Position numbers and translations under genes: made by a program. From contig JADGJH010000515.1 of the NCBI GenBank assembly GCA_027596945.1, positions 1 through 17,552 on the forward strand: a stretch of DNA of 17,552 nt. The letters are read 5' to 3'. The notes below the pieces were generated by a model. The model did not search any database. It was not told the DNA's origin and was given only the letters and a program-made list of their open reading frames with translations. Positions 8,221 through 17,552 of this stretch are shown piece by piece; position 1 is the first letter of the stretch, and the number at the start of each line of letters is the position of its first letter. This DNA is from Physocladia obscura (lineage: Eukaryota > Chytridiomycota > Chytridiomycetes > Chytridiales > Chytriomycetaceae).

Positions 8221-11200
8221 TCAGAAAAGCTCCTCCTTCGCTCGGTTATCTGAAAACAGATAATTCGTAACCATTTCAACAACCCACGCCCCTCCAAAGT
8301 CAAACGTCATTGTGGCCATGAGCTTGTATCGGAACTAAACAAAAAACAAGGTTAAAAAAGATTGATACATTTAGCATGACTACTGACGTCATCTGGGAAT
8401 GGAACAAGCTGCATGGAAGAATTTAACTCTGGTGAAAGCTCAGATGCAGCAAGAACCGCAATTCCTGTGACCATTAACAAACTGTTATACATCGCCTTGT
8501 TTTTGAAAATACTCTCCCTGAATGGTTCGCCTTGGTAGTTGATTGCAAATGTTGAGATTTGCATAATCAATGAGACCAAGTACACTGCGCTATTCAAAAG
8601 ATTAGGCTGGAATTCGGCATCCAATCGAATTTCGTCACTGAAGAAATAATGTCAGTTATAAAGAATGGGACAAAACAGAATCTAACAGCTCTTCAGAATA
8701 CTCGATTGCTTGGCTTCTAATGTAAACAAGAGAAGATACGTGGATTGCAACTTGTCCCAAAACAGAGATGATAATATAGTGGTTGAAAACATTTGCTTGC
8801 GGTCTCTTTTTTGACAAACGCTCTACAGCTGACGACTTGGCGACACCAAAAAAGCATATTGTGATCAAAATTCCAGCAATTGTTGCCTGCCAATCTCCCT
8901 GTTTAATACCGGCAAGATACATCACAGACATGGAGTACGCAGAAATCAAACAATTTAGTGCCAAAATTTTGTACATTTGCACCATTGCAACCAATGTAGC
9001 TCGACCTTGACGAATAATGTTTACGACTGGTGGTAATTAGCAAACAAAAATGCAGCTTTAGATTATATGTATAAAACAAAAAAAAAAAAAACCAGAAAAC
9101 CGAACCAGACATTACTGTTCCTAATTTTGATGTGAATGGGGCAGCAACAGACGCGTCACCAAATTTAATTTGAGGCGCCTCCAAATCTTCCATATCTCCT
9201 AACATTGCATTTAATGCCTAAAAAATAAAGAAATAAAATCAGTTAAATGATATTGGAAAAAATAGAAAATAAATATTAATCAAAAACAGCTAAATAACCT
9301 CCATTTGTTTAGCGAATTGCTCCTTTGAATCTTTCGGAGGTGTAACTAAGCGGCCTGCAGTTCCAGCCGCGGGCTGGCCAGGCACACCCTCCAGCGGTTT
9401 CCATCCGAGTTTTTCTCTCAACTCCGTCTGCTTCTTCGCAATCTCAAGTTTTCTCCGCTCAGTCATGTTTTTGTTGAACTTTTCAATCTCATCCTTATTT
9501 CCATCCAACAGCGCAATACCAACATGAGCCTGCTTGAGCGCACCAACGTCGTTTGTCCCGTCGCCACACATGAGTGTGTGATAACCCGCATTTTTCAATG
9601 CATTTAGGATATCTTCCTTCTGGCTTGGCGACACACGTGCATACACCCACAGCCGCGGAAGAAGCGCTGCAAAGCACGGTTTGTCGAAAATTTCGGTGAG
9701 ACCACGGCCTGTAATGCAGAGTTCAAATTTGGCAAGACGTGGATCACGAGGTTTGTTATGGACGTCAATGTCAAGCGTCACGTCTTCGTCGACAGATTGC
9801 CAGGCGAGTTTATTATCACGAACGTCAAGAATTAGCACTGGCTTTGAAACAATTTTTACTTCTTTGGCCACATGGCAAGCGGTTAGCGCATTATCTCCTG
9901 TGATCATAACACACTGTAGATGAAAATTATAAATCAATCAAATGAACAAACGTAAATAAATGATTCGAAATAAATCTCACTCTATGTGATGAATTGTTGA
10001 GCATTTCGATTGCATCGGCTGAATCTGGCTTCAACGGACAGAAAAATATCAAAAATCCAGCAAAAATAAGGTTACTTTCAACAGCATCACGATGAACCTC
10101 CCGAATCTGCAATGTCAAATAAGAATAATGAACGCTGAAAAAATAAAAATAAAAAATACTTGATTTGATTTAATGTCACTTGCAATTCTGTATCCCAAAG
10201 CCAAAACACGACTACCCCTCCGAGCCCAGTACTTGTATATTTCATCATAATCAGAAGGCACACTCGAAAACATACCTCTCAAGGTTTCAGGTGCTCCTTT
10301 CACAGTAATCAAAATCTGCGATTTTCCGTCATCATTCAATAGCGACACAGTTGACATTCTCTTTAAAGCTGAGCTGAATGGAAACCGACGCACAATTTTT
10401 AATTCGAGCTTCGATGATCCAGCGTGTTTCTTTGGACGAACAAATTCATCTTTTCCTAGATTCCATTCGATTGATTCAAGTGTATTTTTTTCCATTGGAT
10501 CACCGATAATTCCGTCGTCGAGTTGTACAAGTGCATGTGCTGCTGCAAGAACTAACATAGTTTGTTTCGGCACTTCGAGAGTCTTCCAGAGACGTTTTGA
10601 ATCAGTTCCGAGGCCAGAAACTCCCTCGACAAGAAGGTTTTCGGCTGTTCTAGTTTTATAAACACACGAGTTAATAATAATAATAATAACAGTAGAAGAA
10701 GTTAAAGTGTATCCACTCACAAAGTTCCAGTTTTGTCAAAGCAGGCAACATCAATTTTTCCTGCGAAAGGAATTCGGAAAGGTTCGGTACAGAAAATATA
10801 TTGCTTCACAAGAGCTAGTAGAGAGTTATTGACCGCCATCGATAGCTCCATCGGCAATTCAGGTGGAACGACAGACGTAATAATCAAAATGCAATCAAGC
10901 AATATTTTTTCTTTCTTTCTTTCTTCGTTCTTAATACCTTCTGTCCACACATAGTACGAAGCGGCAATAGCAAAAATAAGCAAAAATAGAATAAAGTAGA
11001 GAGATTCGGCATTATTCGCCGTAATTCGTTCGGTACTGTAAATAATTGTTCGAACAAGTTTTCCTTGCTGCGTCGAAAAACCAGTTTTCAAAACGCAAGC
11101 AACACATCCACCATCCGGTGCACTCAAAGCTGATCCAGCCGCAGGTGCAGTAACCTGCAGAATTTTTGTTCCGCCAAACAAGACTTGGCTCTTGTCAAGA

Positions 11201-12443
11201 TCCATGTCAAACACATCAGTATTGTCGCGAACAGCGACGGATTCTTTCAATTGTGGGGTGGATTCTCCAGAAAGCATTGCTTCGTTTGCAATGCAAGATC
11301 CGTCAATCACAACCAAATCTGCTGGAACGGGGCAATCCTCTTCTGATCGTTTGATGGAGCAGATGTCTCCAGGAAGAAGTTCATCTGTTTGAATTTGAAT
11401 CCAGGTTTTTTTGCGGTAAACTTTGATTGGATATGGCTTAATTGACATTGCGCGAAACTCTTGAAGATTTTTGAGGCGCTGAAAATTATCTTATTTATAT
11501 TACACCATCTCGAAATTTGAACAAACCTGCATCACCACAGTGGACTCGAAAACAACCAACATGAACAAAGTGAACAGTGAATAGTACCACATTTCATCTA
11601 AGAACCAAAGAGCTACGCAAAAAAGCTGAAATACAAAGAACGGTGCAACGGCATGTTCTTTGAATAGCTCAAAAAAAGTTGGGATTGGAACATCAAATCT
11701 AAATCGGACGAAACTAAGAAACATGCAATAAAACAATAACACGAACCTGTTGAGGCCATAGAGATCCGTTGCGGCTGTAATCTGGTTATTGTTAACCAAA
11801 CCACAAGTGTTTTGAAACTCAGATATAGTTTTACTTTCGTCAACAGGGAAGCACAATTCTTCGAAAACTTTCTTGTCTGCATTGAAAATATACTTGTTTT
11901 TTTGAAAGAAGAAGAAAACAACGTTCTGTTTTAAATAGAGTAAATTGGGTTGACTTTTAAAACAGAAAAAAAAGAAAAAAACCTACCTCTCCGTTGATTT
12001 GCGCAGTTTCAATAGGACATAGAGCGCCAGCACCTTGATGTGGAGTTGGGATGATCTTGATGATTGAAGCTTTTGTTGGATCCGAAACCTGAACAGCAAA
12101 TACAAATAATGAAGTTAACATGAGATAAAGACAAAAATTACAACGCAGAAAACGGCACCTCAATACAAGTCATAAGTGCTTTTGCCTTAACACTCCACTG
12201 GCACGCAAGCAGCGCCAACACGTTCGCCGCAATCGCAAGAATCAGCGTCAACATCGCAAATTCCTTCGAGCCAAACAGATCATCGTACAAAGTCAAGTAT
12301 ACGTATAGCCAGCCCAAATACACAGCCGAGAATGGCGCCGAGTACGCGTGGCGAATTAATGGCACGGGCTGGTGCAGCGTCGCTTGTGCAATAGTTGCCG
12401 TTGCAACTAGTTTTGCAGAACTGACTGTGACTTTTGCTGTCAT
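8221..12443 (-). CDS. SPF1: P5A-type transport ATPase (SPF1/ATP13A1 family)
   Basis: Twelve exons: 12443-12159, 12088-11987, 11925-11747, 11698-11527, 11478-10721, 10649-10160, 10106-9981, 9913-9299, 9217-9106, 9026-8687, 8637-8388 and 8334-8221. All phases agree and give 1180 residues (yeast Spf1 has 1215). P5A ATPases sit in the ER membrane and dislocate mistargeted tail-anchored or signal-bearing helices, affecting ER homeostasis. Visible motifs are the PIPTFFELFKEHAVAPFFVFQ segment, SGES (about 316-319, actuator loop), PPELP in M4 (about 451-455, P5A-specific), DKTGTLT with phospho-acceptor D494, KGAPE in the N domain, MITGDN (about 707-712), GDGTND (about 821-826) and six hydrophobic C-terminal helices. 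Intron 5 splits the Leu codon of DKTGTL. Introns are 48-81 nt; two donors are GTTCG. An in-frame ATG at 12458 would add five residues; I chose 12443 for its A at -3. Confidence 0.96.
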
Positions 12444-12457
12444 TTTATCAAATAACA

Positions 12458-12541
12458 TCACTTCTCAAACATATCAAAATTGAGCTGACGTTTGTCAAAA
12501 GGGCACCGCGGAAAGTGCTGCGAAGACACCGTCACTGCCAT
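12458..12541 (-). promoter_or_regulatory. uORF in the SPF1 leader, overlapping a possible start
   Basis: A 27-codon frame starts at ATG 12541 and ends at TGA 12460-12458. The last A of that TGA is the A of an ATG (12458-12456) in frame with SPF1, giving a TGATG overlap. If the transcript starts upstream of 12541, ribosomes would meet this uORF first. The transcript start is unknown, so its relevance is inferred. Confidence 0.3.
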
Positions 12542-13067
12542 TTTATGGAACACAACCTAACAAAGAAAGGGAAGAAATAAGAAATTGAAGTGTGAAATTA
12601 AACAAACAAAAAAAAGGCACTTGATTGGAAGTGAAGGATAGGTGGAAGGAAACTGCATGGTTGGTGGTTTTGAATTTGTGGAAAAAGGAATACGCCAAAG
12701 GAAAAGGGGAGTTTGACAAGGTCCGTTAGTCCTCATTCTCCATTGAACAACGTTTACAATCATAAACTTTTCCAAGGAAAAAAATTTTGAATTTTGAAAT
12801 CTGGGTGATGGATATGATGGGCTGACAGGTGTTCTGTTTTAATATTCCTTCCAGGAGCACTGAAACAAGCAGAGTTGGTCTGACAGCTTCTGAATTGCTG
12901 GCTATTTCTATCTGAAAGCAACAAACCTCATCAATAGGATCCAATTCTGCTGCCTAGAAACAAAGGGCCATTGATGATTCAATCACAGGATAAGTGTGAA
13001 TATTATACTATATGTACATATGTGATCATATCTTGTCTTTATTACATTCTGCCAAGAGTCAAAATGC
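12542..13067. other. AT-rich region upstream of SPF1, no gene seen
   Basis: This stretch contains the distal SPF1 promoter, if any, and then sequence with frequent stops in all frames. The ORF at 12944-12726 on the minus strand opens with TTG and matches no family I know. Base composition becomes distinctly more AT-rich and purine/pyrimidine-skewed than in the gene-dense left part. Confidence 0.4.
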
Positions 13068-13268
13068 ATGGCGGAGTTGTTGGCAATGCTTCTGATGCAA
13101 ATTGAAAAATCCATCAGAGAATAGCAAGAGGCAAGATTGAGAATTGCGAAAGAAAAAAAAGAAAAGAGGAATGTGTGGGAGAAAGAAGAAAGAGAAAAAA
13201 AGAAATGAGATAGGAGAATGAAAATAGAGAGATATTGGATGGAAGCACAGGAGAGGCAATTGGAATGA
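13068..13268 (+). pseudogene. Possible decayed coiled-coil ORF
   Basis: From ATG 13068 one frame encodes a charged, heptad-like segment (AELLAMLLMQIEKSIRE, then Lys/Glu/Arg-rich) broken by TAG at 13122-13124, TGA at 13206-13208 and TGA at 13266-13268. The first two stops could each come from one C-to-T change in a Gln or Arg codon, and the sense between them continues in the same style. Charged coiled coils of this sort occur in Gag proteins of LTR elements, and a fossil element lies nearby. However, purine-rich low-complexity DNA encodes such peptides by chance, so this is tentative. Confidence 0.25.
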
Positions 13269-14640
13269 TACATCTTCAGGTGACATTGCAAAATGAAGGA
13301 AAGATCAAAAATAAAGTTGATCATGATGTGCTAACTTAATTTATTTAAATAAGTATATTTTAAGTATTATTGTACTTTTATTGGCTATTGTTCAAAGAAA
13401 ACAGATCTTATTTGTGAAATCCCAGTCTGAGAGTATAAAGTCAATGAATAACTTCCAACCAGACTGCCCAAATCTCTTAATTATATAGAAGTAGCTTCAA
13501 CAATTTCCAATAAAATTTTTCCACAGCTATTTATTTTTACTCTCAGGCTTCTCCACCTGTAATGTCAGAAACAATGTATCATTTTTTTTATTCAGAGCAG
13601 ATTTTTCAGCAAAAACTAGTTGATTTGGTGTAAATCTGCTAAAAAAAATTTATAATGGTTGTAATCAAACTCATTATACTCCAAAAAAAAAAAAAAGGAG
13701 TGACAGAAATCTGTGTTGTAGAGAGAAATAAACACTTATATTACATAATTTTTCATTCTGATTTAACTGTTTGTGATAAAACCCAAGTTGAGGGAGACAG
13801 TGTCATATTGTAGGAACACTGACTAGCTTTCCAGAGATTAAAAATATTTTGTCAACCAGTCCTTCCAGTTAACATTTTTTGAGAAATTTTGGAAATAGAC
13901 AAAATTCAAAAATTTTGGAAATTAGTATATCATTCAAGAACCTACAACTCTGCTTTTACTCATCATTACTTTATTTTATTATAAAAGGGAACATGTTATG
14001 AATTGAAATAAATTAGTTACCTGAGCTATTTTGCATAGAATCTCATTATAAGTTAATAGATTGCCATCAACACTTTGATGTGCTGTTTTGTGTGTGTGTC
14101 AACCAATTCATTTAAAAACTATTTGAAATTGGGAATTGAAAATTTGTTGAAGAAATGCCTTGAGTGGTGTTCCACATGAACAAACTTTTTTGGTTTTTGA
14201 TAGAGGGTTTCATTGTTACAGGCATACACAGAGTGCAAATTCAAAGCCAGTATTCATCTGAACCAGATGACACTGACAGATTATTCTCATTGCTAGATGT
14301 CAGTTGTACATCTTCTTTGTACCAGTCATCTCTTGTTGCAATCTCCATTTATGATTGTACTTGGTAAGGATTTTTAGTGAAATTCTTATTTCTTTATTAG
14401 ATTTACATTTCTCAAAATCCTCCATTACAAAAAATCTAAACAGTCTTTCAAATAAATCTTGCCATTTTTCCCCACACTCTTTATTGTATTAATACAAAGC
14501 CTCCACTTAATGACAGAAAGGCAAGTCCATTGTTTTCATTTCTTCACTTTTAAGCAATTTGAGCGATTTCTTTCAATAAAGAATGAATTCATTCTTCAAC
14601 AAAGCTTGAATCTTCTTTTACTTTAATGTCCCTGTTGACT
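13269..14640. other. Gene-poor AT-rich region
   Basis: Nothing here can be supported as a gene. The sequence is AT-rich with A and T runs (for example 13681-13696) and short ORFs; the longest, 14164-14367 on the plus strand, opens with ATG-less context (GTG, then ATG at 14176) and has no recognisable features. It may hold old transposon debris. Confidence 0.4.
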
Positions 14641-14683
14641 ACATCAGTTTAGCAGAGACCATCTCAGGCCATTATACCCATCA

Positions 14684-14840
14684 CTTAGTCCCTGTTCGGC
14701 AACAAAAAACAATTTTTGACCTCCTTTTGAAACATAATTTTTGCCACTCAAAATTGTTTTTGAAACATCAGTATTTGAAATACTCTTTTTCACACCAAAA
14801 AATAGTTTTTGGAAAAACAATTTTTGAAATATAATTTTTG
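14684..14840. repeat. Cluster of AATTTTTG-like motifs, possible transposon end
   Basis: The core motif [T/A]NTTTTTG recurs irregularly about six times (near 14712, 14736, 14753, 14805, 14820 and 14834), in both CAATTTTTG and ATAATTTTTG forms. It begins beside the less AT-rich string TAGTCCCTGTTCGGCAAC at 14685-14702. Such a composition is reminiscent of the terminal or subterminal repeats of DNA transposons, but I found no matching inverted copy elsewhere in the window. Confidence 0.35.
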
Positions 14841-14931
14841 AAGTCAACCAAAATAAATTAACATTAATAATAATTATAAATACCCATTATCAAAACCAAG
14901 ACCTTTTGCATTTATTAATAAAATATTATCT

Positions 14932-14952
14932 TTATTATTATTATTATTATTA
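14932..14952. repeat. (TTA)n microsatellite
   Basis: Seven uninterrupted TTA units lie in AT-rich DNA, followed by a broken copy. A shorter run of the same type lies in SPF1 intron 5 (about 10672-10689). Confidence 0.9.
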
Positions 14953-15227
14953 TCATTTATTAAAAATCATTCTTTCTCCTTGTTTGTAACAGTAATGTTT
15001 GATAATCAGTCCACATTCTGTCAGCAATTTTGTCCTCAATCCATCACTTGCATCATTATTTTCATCCCTATCTTTGTTTGACACATTATCAGTATCTGCC
15101 ATGCAGTCATCATTGAAAGAGTCATTACGATACTGGGACTGAATAATATTAAAAAGGATGGGGCACGCAATTGCAAGGTCATGTTGGATCAGGAATGGGA
15201 AAGGAGCATGTCCTTGAGAATCGAAAA
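14953..15227. other. Unassigned segment downstream of the retroelement
   Basis: A minus-strand frame of 92 codons (15231-14953) overlaps the broken end of the retroelement. It has no resemblance I can see to RNase H or integrase, which should come next in a Ty3/Gypsy element. It is probably non-coding, or from a different insertion that replaced the element's 3' half. Confidence 0.35.
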
Positions 15228-17041
15228 TCATATTGGAAGAGGACTTTGCTTTTCATCTAGTTGATAGACAAATGATCCTAATACTCTTTTGGCCCAGTCT
15301 ATTGCTAAGTATACTTGTTTGTATCAAAAATTCCTAAAATTTTTGGCAAGATTAGGGCTTGTTTTGCTTGGTTGAAGATTTTCATTAGTGATGGTGATGA
15401 AGGGAATATTTCTGATTCAGGCCTTGTTTTATGGTCCTTTAATAAATCAGAAAGTGGAGCGACCAGTTTGGCATGGTGTTCCACGAAGCGGTGGACTGTG
15501 TTTGCGAGTCCTAAGAATGAGTGGAGTGATGAATAATTTGTTGGTGGTTCGAATTCTTGAATTAAAGATATGCATTTGTTTGACACTTGAACTTGATTGT
15601 TTCTAATGTGGTATCCAAGGTAGTCAACTTGTTGTTTTAAGAAGTTGCACTTGGTTAAACTGCAGTGAAGCTTGTTTTCTTGTAGCTTCTTAAATACTGA
15701 CTTGATGTGGCATAAGTGTTTGCTGTATGTTTCTGAATAAACAAGTATGTCGTTGATGTATGCATTGAGGAAATTGTCAACATATTCACGGAATATGTTG
15801 TTGACCATGGTTTTAAAAGTTGCTGGCACGTTTGAAAGTCTGAATGGCATTACTACCCATTTGAAATGACTGTATTTTGATCTGAAAGCTGTTTTGTGTA
15901 TGTCTTTCTTGTGGATCCTTATTTGATGATATCCTGAGGCTAAATCTAGTTTGGTGAAGTATTTTGTGTGTGATAGTCTGACCAAAATTTCCAATATATT
16001 TGGCAGTGCAGTCCTGTTCTTGACAGTATTCTTATTAAGTGCATGATAGTCAAAGACAAGTCAAAGCTTGTCCTTCTGTTTGATGTAGAATATAGGAGCG
16101 CTGTAGGGTGATATTGATTCTTGAATGCACTTATTCTGTAGGAGAAAGGTTAATTCTTTCTTTAATGCATTTAGTTGTTCTTCATTCATTGAGTAGATTG
16201 GTCTTAAAGTTGGATTGGAGCTTTCATTAGTAAGTTCAATTTTGTAGTCTATGCTTTGAGACGGTGGCAGTCCTTCAAAAGGCTGGAAGACTGATTTGTA
16301 TTTCTTGATTACTATTTGAAGTTTGTTTGGGAGTATTTTTATTATTTTTGATTTGGCGTCTGCTTAATTTTGTTCTTCTGTGGTCTTGACAATGTTGGAA
16401 CCTTCTTTTGAGCCAATGTTATTGATTTCTTTAGGTGGGGTCACGATGGGCTTATTGTCCCTTTGCAATGGTTTTATTATGAGCATTCCTTGCATTTGAA
16501 TGTTTTGTGGTCTTTGACATAAATCTTTAAAAGCTGTTGCCAATAGTAGTTGAATCTCGCGCGGAGGTGTCTTGCAGATCCATTGATGTGAATTGTTCTT
16601 GGAGTTGAAATGAAGAATATTCGAGGGCCAATCTATGGCTGGATTGAACTTGTCTAACCAGTCCTTACCTAATATTAAATTGTCGGTGATGTTAGCGGAG
16701 ATGAAATTATGTTGGTTACTGAATCTAGTTGAAGTAATAATAGTGTATTTGATATTCTTATAAATGCATCTATCAACAATTGAATGGTCCACTAGGCATA
16801 TTGGTTGCTTTTAGTTTGTGCAATGAATTTCTTGATGATGGTTGTGTCGTGCGTTCATGAAGCTGGCATTAGCTCCTGGGTCAATGAGTATTTTGGCTGG
16901 TTGATTTCCTATGAAACTGTTAATTGTGAGGAGAGATGATTGTGAAGTTGGTTGTTCTGTGTGGTGCAGTCAAAGAGATAATAAGTCTGTTGGTGAGTCT
17001 GTTGAGAAAAGTTTAGTATGTGTTGCAATTGATTCTTGTTA
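15228..17041 (-). pseudogene. Pol remnant: protease, reverse transcriptase, start of RNase H
   Basis: One frame carries the whole region, with stops at 17041-17039, 16972-16970, 16813-16811, 16366-16364, 16063-16061 and 15307-15305. The protease has ILIDPGANASF, where D-S/T-G is expected (GAC 16882-16880), and later NLILGKDWL. Reverse transcriptase spans about 16330-15500: a linker ending LRPIYSMNEEQL, SPYSAPIFYIKQKDK, TKYFTKLDLASGYHQI with the motif A Asp, and AYINDILVYSE, in which the first Asp of YxDD is Asn (15754-15752). MPFRLSN has Arg where Gly is usual. After the last stop, a fragment at 15305-15228 in a different frame (DWAKRVLGSFVYQLDE) resembles the start of RNase H. With these changes neither protease nor polymerase would be active. 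Confidence 0.88.
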
Positions 17042-17054
17042 ATGTTCATGTTCT

Positions 17055-17549
17055 TCAAACTTGAATCAATTTGCTATTGTTGCCGTCTTTGGTAGTGCTG
17101 CTGCTTTTGCTGATAGTGGCAGTGGCTTCAACACTGTTGATGTGTTTGGCGTGCTGAAAGTTTCCAGTATTGGTTTGTTCATTATTGTTGTTCAAATAAT
17201 TTCTGCTGCTTTTATTAGGGGTTTTGTTGTAATTATTGTTGCTTGGGTACTGTTGTTGTGTTTTTTGGCATTGATCACACATATGATTCTTGAGTCTGCA
17301 GAATGTGCACCAAGTGTTCTTCCAGTACATCTTTCTTTCTTCTTCTGAGAGACGTGAGAAAGATTGTGTTTGAGAGATCCATTGGTTGTGGTCCGTTGTT
17401 GTGGTAATTTTGAAAATGTGGGGTTGAAAATTTTTATGAAGGAAAATTTTGTTTTGTGCTGTTTTGTTGTGGAGTAGTGTTGATTTGCCATGTGTAACAA
17501 GGGGTTTTAGAGATTAATAATATTTATTGTTTTGTTATGACTATTTCAG
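17055..17549 (-). pseudogene. Gag remnant with CCHC zinc knuckle
   Basis: A Gln/Asn/Thr-rich segment leads to PMDLSN (ATG at 17382-17380), a phrase common shortly before the zinc knuckle in Ty3/Gypsy Gag. The expected continuation, LSEEERKMYWKN and CTFCRLKNHMCDQC, is in another frame, so an indel lies near 17355-17372. A stop also interrupts the upstream frame (about 17430). The knuckle keeps the C-x2-C-x4-H-x4-C spacing but has no glycine before the histidine, where Gag knuckles usually have one. An Asn/Thr/Ser-rich tail runs to a stop at 17057-17055. Gag binds the element's RNA and builds the particle; this copy cannot be translated intact. Confidence 0.8.
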
Positions 17550-17552
17550 AAA

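Larger units (their letters stand above)
15228..17552 (-). mobile_element. Ty3/Gypsy-type LTR retrotransposon fossil, incomplete
   Basis: On the minus strand, order from right to left is Gag with zinc knuckle, aspartic protease, reverse transcriptase, then the start of RNase H. This order and the sequence motifs fit Ty3/Gypsy. The 5' LTR and the Gag N-terminus lie beyond the right edge; integrase and the 3' LTR are not found, and recognisable sequence ends near 15228. Frameshifts, several stop codons and loss of catalytic residues show that the copy is dead. It is the only recognisable element in the gene-poor right part. Confidence 0.9.

Noticed and set aside
9106..9117. GTAATG donor after KLGT in SPF1 exon 9
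   Set aside because: It gives the wrong phase for the next exon; the GTTCGG donor ten bases on restores frame and family length.
10133..10160. Alternative acceptor TTTTCAG at about 10135 in SPF1 intron 6
   Set aside because: It would shift the frame before the conserved IREVHRDAVES block; the downstream TTGCAG acceptor keeps it.
12983..13324. Minus-strand ORFs rich in Phe, Ser and Leu
   Set aside because: They are complements of the purine-rich plus strand, low-complexity, with no family resemblance.
15540..15560. tRNA T-loop-like GGTTCGAATTC
   Set aside because: No acceptor stem or anticodon arm fits around it and it lies inside the Pol frame.
15315..15606. Plus-strand ORFs inside the reverse transcriptase region
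   Set aside because: The minus strand carries clear reverse transcriptase motifs; these are shadows.

Overview
The window is eukaryotic nuclear DNA: almost every conserved gene is interrupted by short GT-AG introns (48-111 nt, one of 220 nt), mRNAs end near AATAAA-type signals, and proteins match eukaryote-only families. The proteasome beta-4 subunit and the P5A ATPase look closest to fungal versions (PRE1 and SPF1 of yeast), and the Ser/Thr-rich secreted protein and Sfp1-like zinc-finger protein fit a fungus as well. Retention of an Arp2/3 subunit, richness in introns and a Ty3/Gypsy fossil would suit an early-diverging fungus such as a chytrid, but the lineage is my inference and is not proven by the sequence.

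Layout. 1-1097 (minus): a secreted Ser/Thr-rich mucin-like protein with 87-bp coding repeats, running off the left edge. 1145-1570 (minus): an unrecognised 141-codon ORF. 2318-4055 (plus): a two-finger C2H2 nuclear protein with an acidic tail. 4056-5059: intergenic, with one weak ORF. 5060-5790 (plus): proteasome beta-4 (PRE1/PSMB2). 5937-6717 (minus): RAD6/UBE2A ubiquitin-conjugating enzyme. 7107-7822 (plus): ARPC5, the smallest Arp2/3 subunit. 8221-12443 (minus): a complete 12-exon SPF1/ATP13A1 P5A-type ATPase. From about 12.5 kb the sequence turns gene-poor and AT-rich, with microsatellites, a possible decayed coiled-coil ORF and, at 15228-17552, a broken Ty3/Gypsy retrotransposon on the minus strand.

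The genes are ordinary housekeeping neighbours rather than a pathway cluster. RAD6 and PRE1 both belong to the ubiquitin-proteasome system and are convergent; RAD6 and ARPC5 are divergent over a 389-bp gap. The most distinctive architectural trait is that three genes (mucin-like, PRE1, RAD6) have their first intron directly after the start codon or two bases later, so that intron retention would end translation within a few codons. I see no CRISPR, tRNA, rRNA or prokaryote-type defence system. I reconstructed exon joins by hand from splice sites and family alignment; none has transcript support here.
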